A stretch of 64,000 bases of DNA from Solibacillus palustris (GTDB taxonomy: Bacteria > Bacillota > Bacilli > Bacillales_A > Planococcaceae). This document shows, piece after piece, positions 52,780-61,988 of the stretch (positions are counted from its first letter, which is position 1; each line of letters begins with the position of its first letter). The stretch covers positions 124,001 through 188,000 of the forward strand of contig NZ_JAKZFC010000004.1 in NCBI RefSeq assembly GCF_022549215.1, read 5' to 3'. Both the position numbers and the translations under genes were made by a program. The notes beneath the pieces are model-generated. The model was not told the origin of the DNA, did no database searches, and saw nothing but the letters and a program-made list of their open reading frames with translations.

Positions 52780-54543
52780 ATGAATACACAAGCATTGCTA
52801 CATTTAAAAACATATTTTGGTTATGACTCATTTCGACCTGGCCAAACACAAATAATTGAAAACGTACTAGAAAGCAAAGATACGCTCGTGATCATGCCTA
52901 CTGGTGGTGGGAAATCATTATGCTATCAAATCCCAGCACTATGTCTAGATGGGACAACACTTGTTATTTCTCCACTTATTTCACTTATGAAAGACCAAGT
53001 AGATATGCTTACGAATAGTGGAATTCCAGCAGCATTTATTAATAGCTCGCTAAGCTTTGATGAAGTACAAGACGTTTTATACGCGGTACGTAGCGGCAAA
53101 ATTAAGCTATTATATATTGCACCAGAGCGTTTAGAAAATGAGCGCTTTTGTATGGAATTATCGCAAATAAAAGTACCACTATTAGCCATTGATGAAGCGC
53201 ATTGTATTTCGCAATGGGGACATGATTTCCGCCCAAGCTATCGAACGATTCAAGGATTAGCAAATTTATGGGAGCAAAAGCCAACTGTGATTGCACTTAC
53301 AGCAACGGCTACTGAAGAGGTAAGTGCGGATATACAACAACTGCTGTCAATTGACAAAGAAAATACCTTCATTACAGGCTTTGCACGTGAAAATTTAGCG
53401 TTTTCGGTATTGCTTGGTGAAAATAAAGAAGCCTATGTGAAGCAATATGTAAAAGCAAATTCCAATGAAGCCGGTATCATTTACGCAGCTACGCGAAAAT
53501 CAGTAGAAGCCGTTTATGAAATGCTATCACGTGCAGGAGTTGCTGTTGCAAAATATCATGGAGGGATGTTTGAGGAAGACCGCACATATGAACAAAATCG
53601 CTTTTTAAACGATGAAGTACAAGTAATGGTCGCAACAAACGCCTTTGGAATGGGTATTAATAAAACGAACGTGCGTTATGTGCTTCACTACAATATGCCA
53701 CGCAATATGGAAAGCTATTATCAAGAGGCTGGTCGTGCAGGGCGAGATGGTTTAGAAAGTGAATGTATACTGCTTTATGCATCATCTGATGAGCAAACGC
53801 AGCGCTTTTTAATCGATCAAGCGCAGGACCGTTCCCGCATTCCGTTAGAGCTAGAGAAGCTACATAAGATGATTGATTATTGTCATACTGAGCGTTGTTT
53901 ACAAAGCTATATTATCGATTATTTTAGTGATCCAACGAGCTCAAATTGCGGTAAATGTGGCAACTGTACGGATGATCGGCCACAGCAAGATGTCACAACT
54001 GATGCACAAAAGGTTTTATCGTGTATTGTCCGCATGGGGCAAAAATTTGGTAAGCAGCTAACTGCCTCTGTTTTAGCTGGTTCACGAAGTAAGAAGGTAA
54101 CAGACTTCAATTTTCACAAGCTACCGACATACGGTATTTTAAAAACGATGAATGCAAAGGAAATTGCCAACTTTATTGAATTTTTGATTGCAGAAAAGTT
54201 AATTATTGTTCATAACGGTCAATTTCCGACACTTGCAATATCAGATTTAGGGAAGGATGTATTACTTGGCAAACACGCCGTACTCCGAAAACAGGCGCGT
54301 ATTATTAAAGCACAAGTAGATACTAATGATCCACTATTTGAAGTGCTACGCCAAATCCGTAAAGAAATCGCTGACCGTGAAAAAGTACCTCCTTTTGTTG
54401 TATTCTCGGATAAATCACTTAAAGATATGTGTATGCGCCGTCCAAAAAACAGCTCGCAATTTTTAGAAGTGAGCGGCGTTGGGGAAAGTAAACTCGAAAA
54501 ATACGGGAAAACATTTATCGACGCTATTATTGCAAATTCGTAA
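52780..54543 (+). CDS. recQ: ATP-dependent DNA helicase RecQ
   Basis: A 587-residue 3'-5' helicase for recombination and replication-fork repair. Motif 0 FRPGQTQII, Walker A TGGGKS (41-46), DEAHCISQWGHDFRP, motif VI QEAGRAGRDG, the zinc site (four cysteines around CHTERC, NCGKCGNC), winged helix and a C-terminal HRDC domain (about 515-587, REKVPPFVVFSDKSL) are all present, as in Bacillus RecQ. ATG after GGGAGG. Confidence 0.97.
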   Translation: MNTQALLHLKTYFGYDSFRPGQTQIIENVLESKDTLVIMPTGGGKSLCYQIPALCLDGTTLVISPLISLMKDQVDMLTNSGIPAAFINSSLSFDEVQDVLYAVRSGKIKLLYIAPERLENERFCMELSQIKVPLLAIDEAHCISQWGHDFRPSYRTIQGLANLWEQKPTVIALTATATEEVSADIQQLLSIDKENTFITGFARENLAFSVLLGENKEAYVKQYVKANSNEAGIIYAATRKSVEAVYEMLSRAGVAVAKYHGGMFEEDRTYEQNRFLNDEVQVMVATNAFGMGINKTNVRYVLHYNMPRNMESYYQEAGRAGRDGLESECILLYASSDEQTQRFLIDQAQDRSRIPLELEKLHKMIDYCHTERCLQSYIIDYFSDPTSSNCGKCGNCTDDRPQQDVTTDAQKVLSCIVRMGQKFGKQLTASVLAGSRSKKVTDFNFHKLPTYGILKTMNAKEIANFIEFLIAEKLIIVHNGQFPTLAISDLGKDVLLGKHAVLRKQARIIKAQVDTNDPLFEVLRQIRKEIADREKVPPFVVFSDKSLKDMCMRRPKNSSQFLEVSGVGESKLEKYGKTFIDAIIANS

Positions 54544-54776
54544 CACTATATTAAACATTTTATTGAACGATTAAACTTATATATATACTTCTAAATTTTT
54601 GTAGAAAAAGAAAATATACCCTTATTCATAAAGCCATCTTATTTTAATATTATTTTACAATACCAATTCGTAAATACTTCACCGAGTTTTCTGTATATTC
54701 ATTAAACTTTAAGTTAAGCTATTGTAAAAAAGTTGCATTCATAGTTTAATTAAAATATTCAGAAAAGAAGTGTGGT

Positions 54777-56030
54777 GTGGATTTGGAGACTTTAGGTACT
54801 CGTATCAAAAGGCTTAGAAAACAAAAGAAATTAACGCAAACTGAGCTAGCAAAAGACCGTTTAACAAAGGGAATGCTTAGTTTAATTGAAAATGATAAAG
54901 CAAAGCCTTCGATGGAAAGCCTACGCTTCATTGCCCAACAGTTAAATGTTGAGGTAAGCTACTTAATAGACGATGGAACTTTAGCTCGGCTGCGAGAATT
55001 GTACTTAGATATAGAAGAAGATATGGAACGTAGAAAGATCATTCGTGATCCAGATGAGCTACAGTCTTTAACGGTTAAGATGATTGAAAAAATCGAACCG
55101 CACTTAGCGCAAATTCAAGGGACTAATTATGAGCAAATTCGTTTACGAGAAGTCTACTTTTTAATGAACCGTACGATTAATAATGCAAAATCACTTGATG
55201 AATATTGGAAGTTTATTGATCAATATGAGGCGATACATGTATATAGTAGAATGTTGCGTTGTTATTTCTATTTATGTTCAGCCGCAATAGAACAGCGAAA
55301 TTATGCAAAAACACTAGCTATTCTAAAACAGGGCGAGGAACGTATTATGCCCTATGAGCTAATTATTGACCCGATTGTTCGTTTAGATTTGTATTACAAT
55401 TTGACGATTTCTTATTCGGCTGTAGATGATGTTAAAATGTCGAATTATTATTTGCAAAAAGCTTTAGAACTGGCTCAGAAAAAACAAATCTTATATCGTA
55501 TGGACCGCTTTTACGAAATTTTATTTGTACAATCTGTTGCAAATGAAGAGTATGAGAAGAGCAAGCTATATATCGAAAAGCTGAGCTTATTATCGCAATT
55601 TGCGGATGAACCGTCCATTACTATTCATTATGTGTATAATTACTTACATTATTTAAACAATGTCGAATTACAGTTCGAAACAGTTGAGCCAATGATTGAG
55701 CGTACAAAAGAAAAATTTAAGGCAAGCTTATTTTTATTTAAAAACCCTATTTTTCTTGGTGAACAAATGTACGCTCAATATCAAATGCAAAACTTTGAGA
55801 AAGTGATCGAAATTGGTACTAATTTTGAAATTCCTTCTTATTTACATCATCCAATTGACTTAGCGAAATATTATCGTTATTTTGCAATACGCGCTTTAAC
55901 ATATTTCCATTTACACGATGAAGTAGCTGCAAAACGAGATATAATTTTTGCAAAAAATGGGGTAGAAGATTACCCTGAAACCATTTACAAAAAATTTATT
56001 TACGAAGCATTCCATACTATTTTCAAATAA
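54777..56030 (+). CDS. XRE-type regulator with TPR-like domain
   Basis: A 417-residue protein. An N-terminal helix-turn-helix (GTRIKRLRKQKKLTQTELA, LIENDKAKPSMESLRFIAQ) is followed from about 80 by helical repeats of TPR type (YDLTISYSAVDDVKMSNYYLQKAL region). This is the layout of Rgg/PlcR/NprR-like peptide-sensing regulators, but no small export peptide gene was found beside it. GTG start with no clear ribosome binding site; TTG 54783 is an alternative. Targets unknown. Confidence 0.82.
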   Translation: MDLETLGTRIKRLRKQKKLTQTELAKDRLTKGMLSLIENDKAKPSMESLRFIAQQLNVEVSYLIDDGTLARLRELYLDIEEDMERRKIIRDPDELQSLTVKMIEKIEPHLAQIQGTNYEQIRLREVYFLMNRTINNAKSLDEYWKFIDQYEAIHVYSRMLRCYFYLCSAAIEQRNYAKTLAILKQGEERIMPYELIIDPIVRLDLYYNLTISYSAVDDVKMSNYYLQKALELAQKKQILYRMDRFYEILFVQSVANEEYEKSKLYIEKLSLLSQFADEPSITIHYVYNYLHYLNNVELQFETVEPMIERTKEKFKASLFLFKNPIFLGEQMYAQYQMQNFEKVIEIGTNFEIPSYLHHPIDLAKYYRYFAIRALTYFHLHDEVAAKRDIIFAKNGVEDYPETIYKKFIYEAFHTIFK

Positions 56031-56033
56031 AAA

Positions 56034-56070
56034 GATAGCAGCGCCCTGGAGGGAACGTTGCTATCCGATT
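56034..56070. terminator. Bidirectional terminator
   Basis: GATAGCAGCG/CGTTGCTATC stem between the XRE regulator gene and convergent msrA. Confidence 0.7.
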
Positions 56071-56073
56071 TAA

Positions 56074-56589
56074 TTATTTCCAATGTGTATCAATAAACGA
56101 ATCTCGGCCCGATTTTTCACGATCTTCTTTATAATGCGCTTGTTCTTTTTTATAATAATCTTGGTGATAGTCTTCAGCTGGCCAAAATGTAGCCGCCTCC
56201 TGAATTTCTGTAACAATTGGCTTTTTAAAACGACCACTATCAGCTAGTTGCTGCTTGGACTTATGAGCAGCCTCATGTTGCTGATTACTATGTGTAAAAA
56301 TTACAGTTTTATAAGATTCACCGCGGTCGTGGAATTGACCACCTGCATCAGTTGGATCAATTTGCATCCAATAAATTTCAAGCAAACGCTCATAACTAAA
56401 TATTGTTGGCTCAAATTCAATTTGAACAACCTCAGCATGGCCGGAATCACCGCGCTTTACATCTTCATATGTTGGGTTTTCAATATGGCCACCCATATAA
56501 CCACTTGTTACTTTATTTATACCATCCCACTCTACAAATGGCTTAACCATACACCAAAAACAGCCACCAGCAAATGTTGCTTTTTTCAT
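56074..56589 (-). CDS. msrA: Peptide methionine sulfoxide reductase MsrA
   Basis: A 171-residue repair enzyme reducing methionine-S-sulfoxide. The active-site GGCFWC is at 8-13 (nucleophile C10), followed by [27 protein letters not shown] and the substrate motif of the family, [17 protein letters not shown] trailing C13 could be a resolving cysteine. MsrB is not adjacent. Divergent promoter region shared with the LCP gene. Confidence 0.96.
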   Translation of the reverse strand: MKKATFAGGCFWCMVKPFVEWDGINKVTSGYMGGHIENPTYEDVKRGDSGHAEVVQIEFEPTIFSYERLLEIYWMQIDPTDAGGQFHDRGESYKTVIFTHSNQQHEAAHKSKQQLADSGRFKKPIVTEIQEAATFWPAEDYHQDYYKKEQAHYKEDREKSGRDSFIDTHWK

Positions 56590-56771
56590 CTAAACACACT
56601 CCCAGTTGCTAATAAATATAGTTATTGTATCCTGTTCAAGTCATTCAAGCAATGAATTTTTTGAAAGTAATACAAGTGAATTCATAATAATTGTTGCCAT
56701 TCATAGAGATTTGCAACTAATTCCATCATTATTCGTCTATACTTCATGTAAATAGAAAGGAAGTTTTTTTT

Positions 56772-57710
56772 ATGGAAGAGCAACCACGTCAAGCGCGCTA
56801 TCAAAAGAAACGGTTAAGGAAAGGGCGAACACTGTTTGTTGCCTTATTAATTATTATTATCGGTTTATCAACCTATAGTTATTTCCAATACAAAAGCGGT
56901 TATAATTTAGCATCTGAAACTAAAATTCCCGTAGAGCAATTTGAACCCGATGAAAACCATCGAACAGTTGAAAATTACCTTATTGCTGGGGTAGATAGTC
57001 GTGGGGAAGAGCATTCTCGATCAGATACGATGATGTTATTGTCATGGAACCGTGATACGAACGATATGAAACTCGTTTCATTCATGCGTGATATTTATGC
57101 AGATATTCCAGAATACAAATCATATAAGCTAAATACAGCATATTATTTAGGTGGCATCTCCTTATTAAAGGAAACGTTAAACAATATGTTCGATGTACCA
57201 ATCCATCATTATGCAATTATTGACTTTAAAAGCTTCGAAACATTAATCGATATTTTAGCGCCAAACGGTATCGAAATGGATGTTGAAAAGGACATGAGTG
57301 GGGACATTAAAGTCGAATTAGAAAAAGGATTGCAACATCTAAACGGGAAAGAATTACTTGGCTATGCCCGTTTCCGTTCAGATGCTGAAGGGGACTTTGG
57401 GCGTGTAGCACGTCAACAAAAAGTCATTGAAGCATTGAAGGAGGAACTAATATCTCCGAAAAACATCTTGAACATGCCAAAATTCGTCGGTGCAGCTGAG
57501 GGTTATATCACAACAGATTTAACAAGTAAAGAGCAATTATCAACGGTTTTAAAAGCTGTTTCTGGTGGAACAATGAATATAGAGAAGATGACAATACCAG
57601 CTGAGGGGACATACAGCTTTGGAAGTTATCGACATGCAGGTTCTGTATTAGAAATTGATGTTGACCAAAATAAACAATTATTACACGATTTTTTAAATTT
57701 AACCGAGTAA
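56772..57710 (+). CDS. LytR-CpsA-Psr (LCP) family protein
   Basis: A 312-residue membrane-anchored phosphotransferase of the LCP family, which attaches wall teichoic acid or other glycopolymers to peptidoglycan. A basic N-tail and a helix (about 20-38) precede the LCP domain. Key motifs are YLIAGVDSRGEEHSRSDTMM, LVSFMRDIYADIPEY and LGYARFRSDAEGDFGRVARQ, with the arginines and aspartates that bind the pyrophosphate. Like TagT/U/V. ATG after AAAGGAAG. Confidence 0.93.
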   Translation: MEEQPRQARYQKKRLRKGRTLFVALLIIIIGLSTYSYFQYKSGYNLASETKIPVEQFEPDENHRTVENYLIAGVDSRGEEHSRSDTMMLLSWNRDTNDMKLVSFMRDIYADIPEYKSYKLNTAYYLGGISLLKETLNNMFDVPIHHYAIIDFKSFETLIDILAPNGIEMDVEKDMSGDIKVELEKGLQHLNGKELLGYARFRSDAEGDFGRVARQQKVIEALKEELISPKNILNMPKFVGAAEGYITTDLTSKEQLSTVLKAVSGGTMNIEKMTIPAEGTYSFGSYRHAGSVLEIDVDQNKQLLHDFLNLTE

Positions 57711-57786
57711 CCATTAGTTCATAAGTTAATATTCATGCTAAAATAATGGATATAGTTTAATTTTGTCGATATATTGGGGTGGTCTT

Positions 57787-59016
57787 TTGGAAAAAGAAAG
57801 AGAAATAGACAGAGCTAATAAATTACCGCAAGAAAAATCAAACTTTTTTGCATCACATTTTATACGTTTTTTAGGTGGGAAAAATTTATTATTCTTGCTT
57901 GTGATCATCCTACTCGTTGGATGTATCATCTTTATGTACGATAAAATTTCTTTCATTTTTGAACCATTAAACGTCTTATTTGAAATGATTATTTTACCTG
58001 GTGTTCTCGGCGTCATATTATTTTATTTATTGCGTCCACCATTAAAGTTATTATTGCGTTGGAAGATACCTCGTGCATTAGCGATTTTATTATTATACCT
58101 AATCGTTATTGCGCTGATGGTGTTACTCGTTATTTTAGTTTTCCCTTTCCTACGTGATCAATTTACCAACTTAGTGCAAGAATTCCCGGTCGTATTAATG
58201 ACTTTTGCAAATGATATATTGACCTTTTTAAATAACTCGCAATTTGATGAGTATTTTGCAAAAATTAACTTTGATTATAATCAAATTTTGACGGACTTTA
58301 CGGATGACTTTATTAATACGGTAAAGGATACTTTGGCTGCTGTTGCAACAAGTATTGCGACAGGTATTACTGGATTTGTATCTGCTGTGACGGGCTTTGT
58401 GCTATCACTTGTCATTGTTCCATTTATTACTTTTTACTTATTATATGAAGGCGAAAAAATGCCGCGCTTCATCTTGCTTTTATTCCCACCGCGCATGCGT
58501 GAGGAAATTGGTGAAGTATTACATGATATGGATAAGCAAATTAGTTCATATATTCAAGGGCAAATTTTAGTGTCGTTTTGTATTGGGGTCATGATGACAA
58601 TTGGCTTCGTAATTATTGGTATGCCATATGCGCTTTTACTAGGGTTCTTGGCCATGATTACAAGCGTTGTACCATATTTAGGTCCAATGATTGCTGCAAC
58701 ACCCGCTGCTATTATCGCCATCGTTAATTCACCATGGCTACTTTTAAAGTTAGCGATTGTGTGGACAATTGTTCAATTAATCGAAGGTAAGTTTATTTCT
58801 CCACAAATTATGGGGAAATCACTAAGCATCCACCCAATCTCAATTATTTTCGTATTATTAACTTCTGGCGCATTATTTGGTGTTCCTGGAGTTGTCCTTG
58901 GTATTCCTGGTTATGCCATTATTAAAGTGATCGTAACCCATCTATATCGCTTATTTAAAGTACGCTACAATCGGTTCCAAACAGACGAATCAAATCGTTA
59001 TGAAAAAATTAATTAA
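57787..59016 (+). CDS. AI-2E family transporter (PerM/YtvI type)
   Basis: A 409-residue membrane protein of the AI-2E/PerM superfamily with about seven helices and a large central soluble loop (about 125-200). DMDKQISSYIQGQILVSFCI, the GMPYALLLGFLAMITSVVPY motif and VVQLIEGKFISPQIMGKSLS-like region IEGKFISPQIMGKSL are characteristic. Bacillus relatives are linked to Na+/H+ exchange or have no known role. TTG 57787 is preferred (GGGGTGG upstream). Confidence 0.9.
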   Translation: MEKEREIDRANKLPQEKSNFFASHFIRFLGGKNLLFLLVIILLVGCIIFMYDKISFIFEPLNVLFEMIILPGVLGVILFYLLRPPLKLLLRWKIPRALAILLLYLIVIALMVLLVILVFPFLRDQFTNLVQEFPVVLMTFANDILTFLNNSQFDEYFAKINFDYNQILTDFTDDFINTVKDTLAAVATSIATGITGFVSAVTGFVLSLVIVPFITFYLLYEGEKMPRFILLLFPPRMREEIGEVLHDMDKQISSYIQGQILVSFCIGVMMTIGFVIIGMPYALLLGFLAMITSVVPYLGPMIAATPAAIIAIVNSPWLLLKLAIVWTIVQLIEGKFISPQIMGKSLSIHPISIIFVLLTSGALFGVPGVVLGIPGYAIIKVIVTHLYRLFKVRYNRFQTDESNRYEKIN

Positions 59017-59024
59017 ACTTTTAG

Positions 59025-59060
59025 CTGTGCCAAAATGAATTTTTGGTACAGTTTTTTTTG
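59025..59060 (+). terminator. Terminator
   Basis: CTGTGCCAAAA/TTTTGGTACAG stem and eight T. Confidence 0.88.
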
Positions 59061-59219
59061 AAAAATTATGTGGTTTTGACCATTATTTCTAACTTCTACC
59101 ACATTAGGTTTAACATCTGAAGTAGCTAGGGAAAAATATAGAAGTAATTGTATAAATAAAATCTAGCTGAATATGTTAATAACAAACACATATTAGGCAA
59201 AACAATCGGGGGAGTATTT

Positions 59220-59609
59220 ATGTTAAGCAAATGGTTAATCACCATTGAGGAAAATGGCGTAAAGGTAGAAACTGTAATAGAAAAAACAGAGCTTGTTGAA
59301 GGGGGAACTTTAAATGGTTCTGTATATATTACGACTGAAGATGAAAATGATTTCGATAAGATTGATTTCATTGCATTAAATGTATTAATTGTGCAGGCAA
59401 ATGGTGTGCAAAATATTATTGCAAAACATTCTTTTCAATTAGTAGGCAACATTCATTCGAAAGATGCTGAAATTGTTCCTTTTGAACTTATTCCAGACGA
59501 TCGATGGATTTGTAATGAGGATGAGCACTTAATATTCAAAACGAAGGTTGTATTTTTAGACGGTAATGAATTTGAAGAGCAAGGATTTATTTATTATCAT
59601 ATGGAATAG
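59220..59609 (+). CDS. Short Spo0M-like (arrestin-fold) protein
   Basis: A 129-residue protein resembling the N-terminal arrestin-like half of Spo0M, a sporulation-control protein. KVETVIEKTELVEGGTLNGS aligns with the Spo0M opening strands, and VPFELIPDDRW with its next strand pair. Full Spo0M is about twice as long, so this is either a short paralogue or a single-domain form. ATG after GGGGGAG. Its stop is directly followed by repeat copy B. Confidence 0.6.
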   Translation: MLSKWLITIEENGVKVETVIEKTELVEGGTLNGSVYITTEDENDFDKIDFIALNVLIVQANGVQNIIAKHSFQLVGNIHSKDAEIVPFELIPDDRWICNEDEHLIFKTKVVFLDGNEFEEQGFIYYHME

Positions 59610-59611
59610 GG

Positions 59612-59752
59612 AAGGGAGTGTCCGAGTAGTATTTCTGGGACACTCCCTTTACGCCGAGGATGGAGTCCACCACGAAGCTGGTCATGAATGCGTTGTCACA
59701 CGATGTGACGATTTTAGCATTCGTTCCTATTCTGACCACCGCGAAAAGCAGC
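59612..59752. repeat. Dispersed structured repeat, copy B
   Basis: Left palindrome AAGGGAGTGTCC/GGACACTCCCTT (59612-59649), CGCCGAGGATGG, a decayed CCACCACGAAGCTGG hairpin, then outer GAATGC/GCATTC (59686-59691, 59717-59722) around GTCACA-CGA-TGTGAC (59695-59709), and right end TATTCTGACCACCGC (59728-59742). It lies between convergent genes and ends 13 bp before the aminotransferase stop. Confidence 0.85.
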
Positions 59753-59764
59753 CTCTTTCTTTAT

Positions 59765-60922
59765 TTATAATGTAGCTAAACGTGCTACCGCTTTTTGTAA
59801 CATTTCGACAGGCTGTACTAATGCTAAACGCATATAGCCTTCACCTTCAGAACCAAATACTGTTCCAGGGACCATGACAACTCCTGTCTCTTCGATGGCT
59901 TTAAAAGCAAAATCTACACAGTTCATATCTTGAGGATATTGCGCCCATACGAACATTCCTCCGTCACTCGGCGCTACCTCCCACCCAATTGACTGTAAGC
60001 CTTCCATTAATGCATTATGGCGCGCTGAGAACGTTTTACGAAGCTCTGCTGTTACATCTTCAGCATTATCAAGTGCTAGTGCAGCTACTTGCTGGATTGG
60101 CTCAAAAATACCGAAGTCCAAGTTTGATTTTAATTGCTTCATAATGCTAACTAGCTCAGCATTCCCAACGATGTAGGCAATACGAGTACCAGCTAAACTA
60201 AAACTTTTTGATAATGAGTTGATTTCAAGCCCAACTTCTTTTGCGCCAGGAGTTGCTAAGAAGCTAATCGGTGCATCGCCTTTGAAATAGAACTCTGAAT
60301 ATGCAGCATCATGTAACACGATGATGTTATAATTTTTCGCAAATGCTACGACTTCTTCAAAATATTCTAAGGAAGGCATTGCAGGTACTGGGTTACCTGG
60401 TAGGTTTAAAATTAGTAATTTTGCATTCTGTAAAACATCTTCAGGAACTGCTTTTAAATCTGGTAAATAGTTATTTTCTTTTGTTAATGGCATGTAGTAA
60501 GGTATAGCACCCGCTAAATGAATACCAGCATCATAAGCAACATACGCAGGGTTTGTAGTTAAAACAATATCTCCTGGATCACAGAAAGCGACTGGTAAAT
60601 GTACTAAGCCTTCTTGTGAGCCAATTGTTTGTACAACTTCAGTTTCTGGTATTAAATCCACACCATTTACGCGTTTATAATAGCGACAAACAGCTTCATT
60701 AAAAGTTTGAATACCCGTTAGTGTATAGCCGTAAGAAGATGAAAGCGCTGTTAACTCTGACATCTTTTTGCGTAAGTTTTCAGCAGGTGGAATATCAGGG
60801 CTACCTAAGCTAAGGTCGATTAATTCCATTCCTTTTTGCTGCTGTAATTTTGCATGATTTTTTAAGTCTCCAAAAATAGCAGGTGCAAATAGAGACATCT
60901 TTTTTGATGGTTGGATATTCAA
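59765..60922 (-). CDS. PLP-dependent aminotransferase (class I/II)
   Basis: A 385-residue fold-type I aminotransferase. The PLP lysine is in NSLSKSFSLAGTRIAY, SQEGLVHLPVAFCDPGD is the phosphate-side motif, and HDAAYSEFYF carries the aspartate and tyrosine contacting PLP. LNLPGNPVPA replaces the usual NxPxNPT. It is closest in feel to LL-diaminopimelate aminotransferase/PatA-like enzymes, but the substrate is inferred. TTG 60922 is preferred: AAGGAG is 9 nt upstream. Confidence 0.85.
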   Translation of the reverse strand: MNIQPSKKMSLFAPAIFGDLKNHAKLQQQKGMELIDLSLGSPDIPPAENLRKKMSELTALSSSYGYTLTGIQTFNEAVCRYYKRVNGVDLIPETEVVQTIGSQEGLVHLPVAFCDPGDIVLTTNPAYVAYDAGIHLAGAIPYYMPLTKENNYLPDLKAVPEDVLQNAKLLILNLPGNPVPAMPSLEYFEEVVAFAKNYNIIVLHDAAYSEFYFKGDAPISFLATPGAKEVGLEINSLSKSFSLAGTRIAYIVGNAELVSIMKQLKSNLDFGIFEPIQQVAALALDNAEDVTAELRKTFSARHNALMEGLQSIGWEVAPSDGGMFVWAQYPQDMNCVDFAFKAIEETGVVMVPGTVFGSEGEGYMRLALVQPVEMLQKAVARLATL

Positions 60923-61079
60923 TGTAAAACACTCCTTAAAAACTTTCAAATGTAAGCCCCATTTTATCACACTCATACAGTATAATGGGGATGAAATCAG
61001 AAAACAGAATTAATTTACTACACAAAAGCGTTAAAGTGAGATAGAAGAGCAAATTTCTACGTTTTAAAGGGGAATCATT

Positions 61080-61898
61080 ATGGAAATATATTCATTAAGT
61101 GGAGCAAGTGGCACAGGAAAAAGCACGAGTGCGCTTCAATTTGCGCACAACCATCATATACATGCGATCATTGACGATGGTTTACTAATTATTGATGGAG
61201 AAAAGGTAGCTGGTACTTCGGCAAAATTCGAAAAATCTGTATTACGCGCAGTGCGGCGTGCAATTTTTGACGAAGAAGCTCATCGAACGGAAGTACTTAA
61301 CGCTTTACAAAAATTCGAACTCCCTTCAATTTTACTTATCGGTACATCTACAAAAATGACGAAGAAAATTGCCGAACGCTTAGCATTAGGTCAAATTAAG
61401 TATTTTTATAAGGTAGAGGATGTTCGCAGTGAAAAAGATATTGAACGTGCACGCTTTGTTCGTGAAATTCAAGGACAGCATCTAATGCCTGTTCCTTTTC
61501 GCCAAGTGGAGCAAAACTTTTTCAAACGCTTTATACAGCGCGGTATGGATATTATTGCACCAAATCGTGTTAAGATTGGTGAAACGACACTGGTTCGTCC
61601 AGATTTCCATCAGCAAACGATTACCATTGCAAAATCGGTTTATACGGACATTGTAAAGCATGTTGTTGAATCCAATTCATTGGTTACACGCATTCAGCAT
61701 TTACAATGCATTGTCAAACAAGTGCCGCGTATATCATTCGAAATTTATTTAGCGGCTCCGGTAAATTATTCGATACCAGAGCAAATATTGGCGTTGCAGC
61801 AAGCCATAGCAAATAGCTTTTCAGTGCATTTCCACATGGAACCTGAACAAATTAATATTCATGTAATAGGAATAGAAAGGAAAACGCACTATAGTTAG
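61080..61898 (+). CDS. P-loop ATPase with Asp23-like C-terminus
   Basis: A 272-residue protein. Residues 1-150 are a P-loop domain (GASGTGKST at 8-16, IIDDGLLII as the Walker-B-like strand). The last 80 residues (IAKSVYTDIVKHVVESNSLV and QQAIANSFSVHFHMEPEQINIHV) resemble the Asp23/Gls24 envelope-stress fold. The combination suggests a regulatory ATPase of the cell envelope, by inference. ATG after AAAGGGG. It is divergent from the aminotransferase. Confidence 0.6.
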   Translation: MEIYSLSGASGTGKSTSALQFAHNHHIHAIIDDGLLIIDGEKVAGTSAKFEKSVLRAVRRAIFDEEAHRTEVLNALQKFELPSILLIGTSTKMTKKIAERLALGQIKYFYKVEDVRSEKDIERARFVREIQGQHLMPVPFRQVEQNFFKRFIQRGMDIIAPNRVKIGETTLVRPDFHQQTITIAKSVYTDIVKHVVESNSLVTRIQHLQCIVKQVPRISFEIYLAAPVNYSIPEQILALQQAIANSFSVHFHMEPEQINIHVIGIERKTHYS

Positions 61899-61937
61899 GG
61901 GTATCGCCAACATTTTCCGAAATGTTGACGATACCCC
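61898..61937 (+). terminator. Hairpin after the P-loop gene
   Basis: A 17-bp stem with one mismatch, GGGGTATCGCCAACATT / AATGTTGACGATACCCC (61898-61914, 61921-61937), with a weak T-tract. Confidence 0.7.
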
Positions 61938-61988
61938 TTAAAGCCTATGAAATACTGATGACATACGGTTTATAATAAAGGAGTTAAT

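Noticed and set aside
53102-53296. Minus-strand frames inside recQ and other long genes
   Set aside because: Shadow frames of strongly supported genes with no signals of their own.
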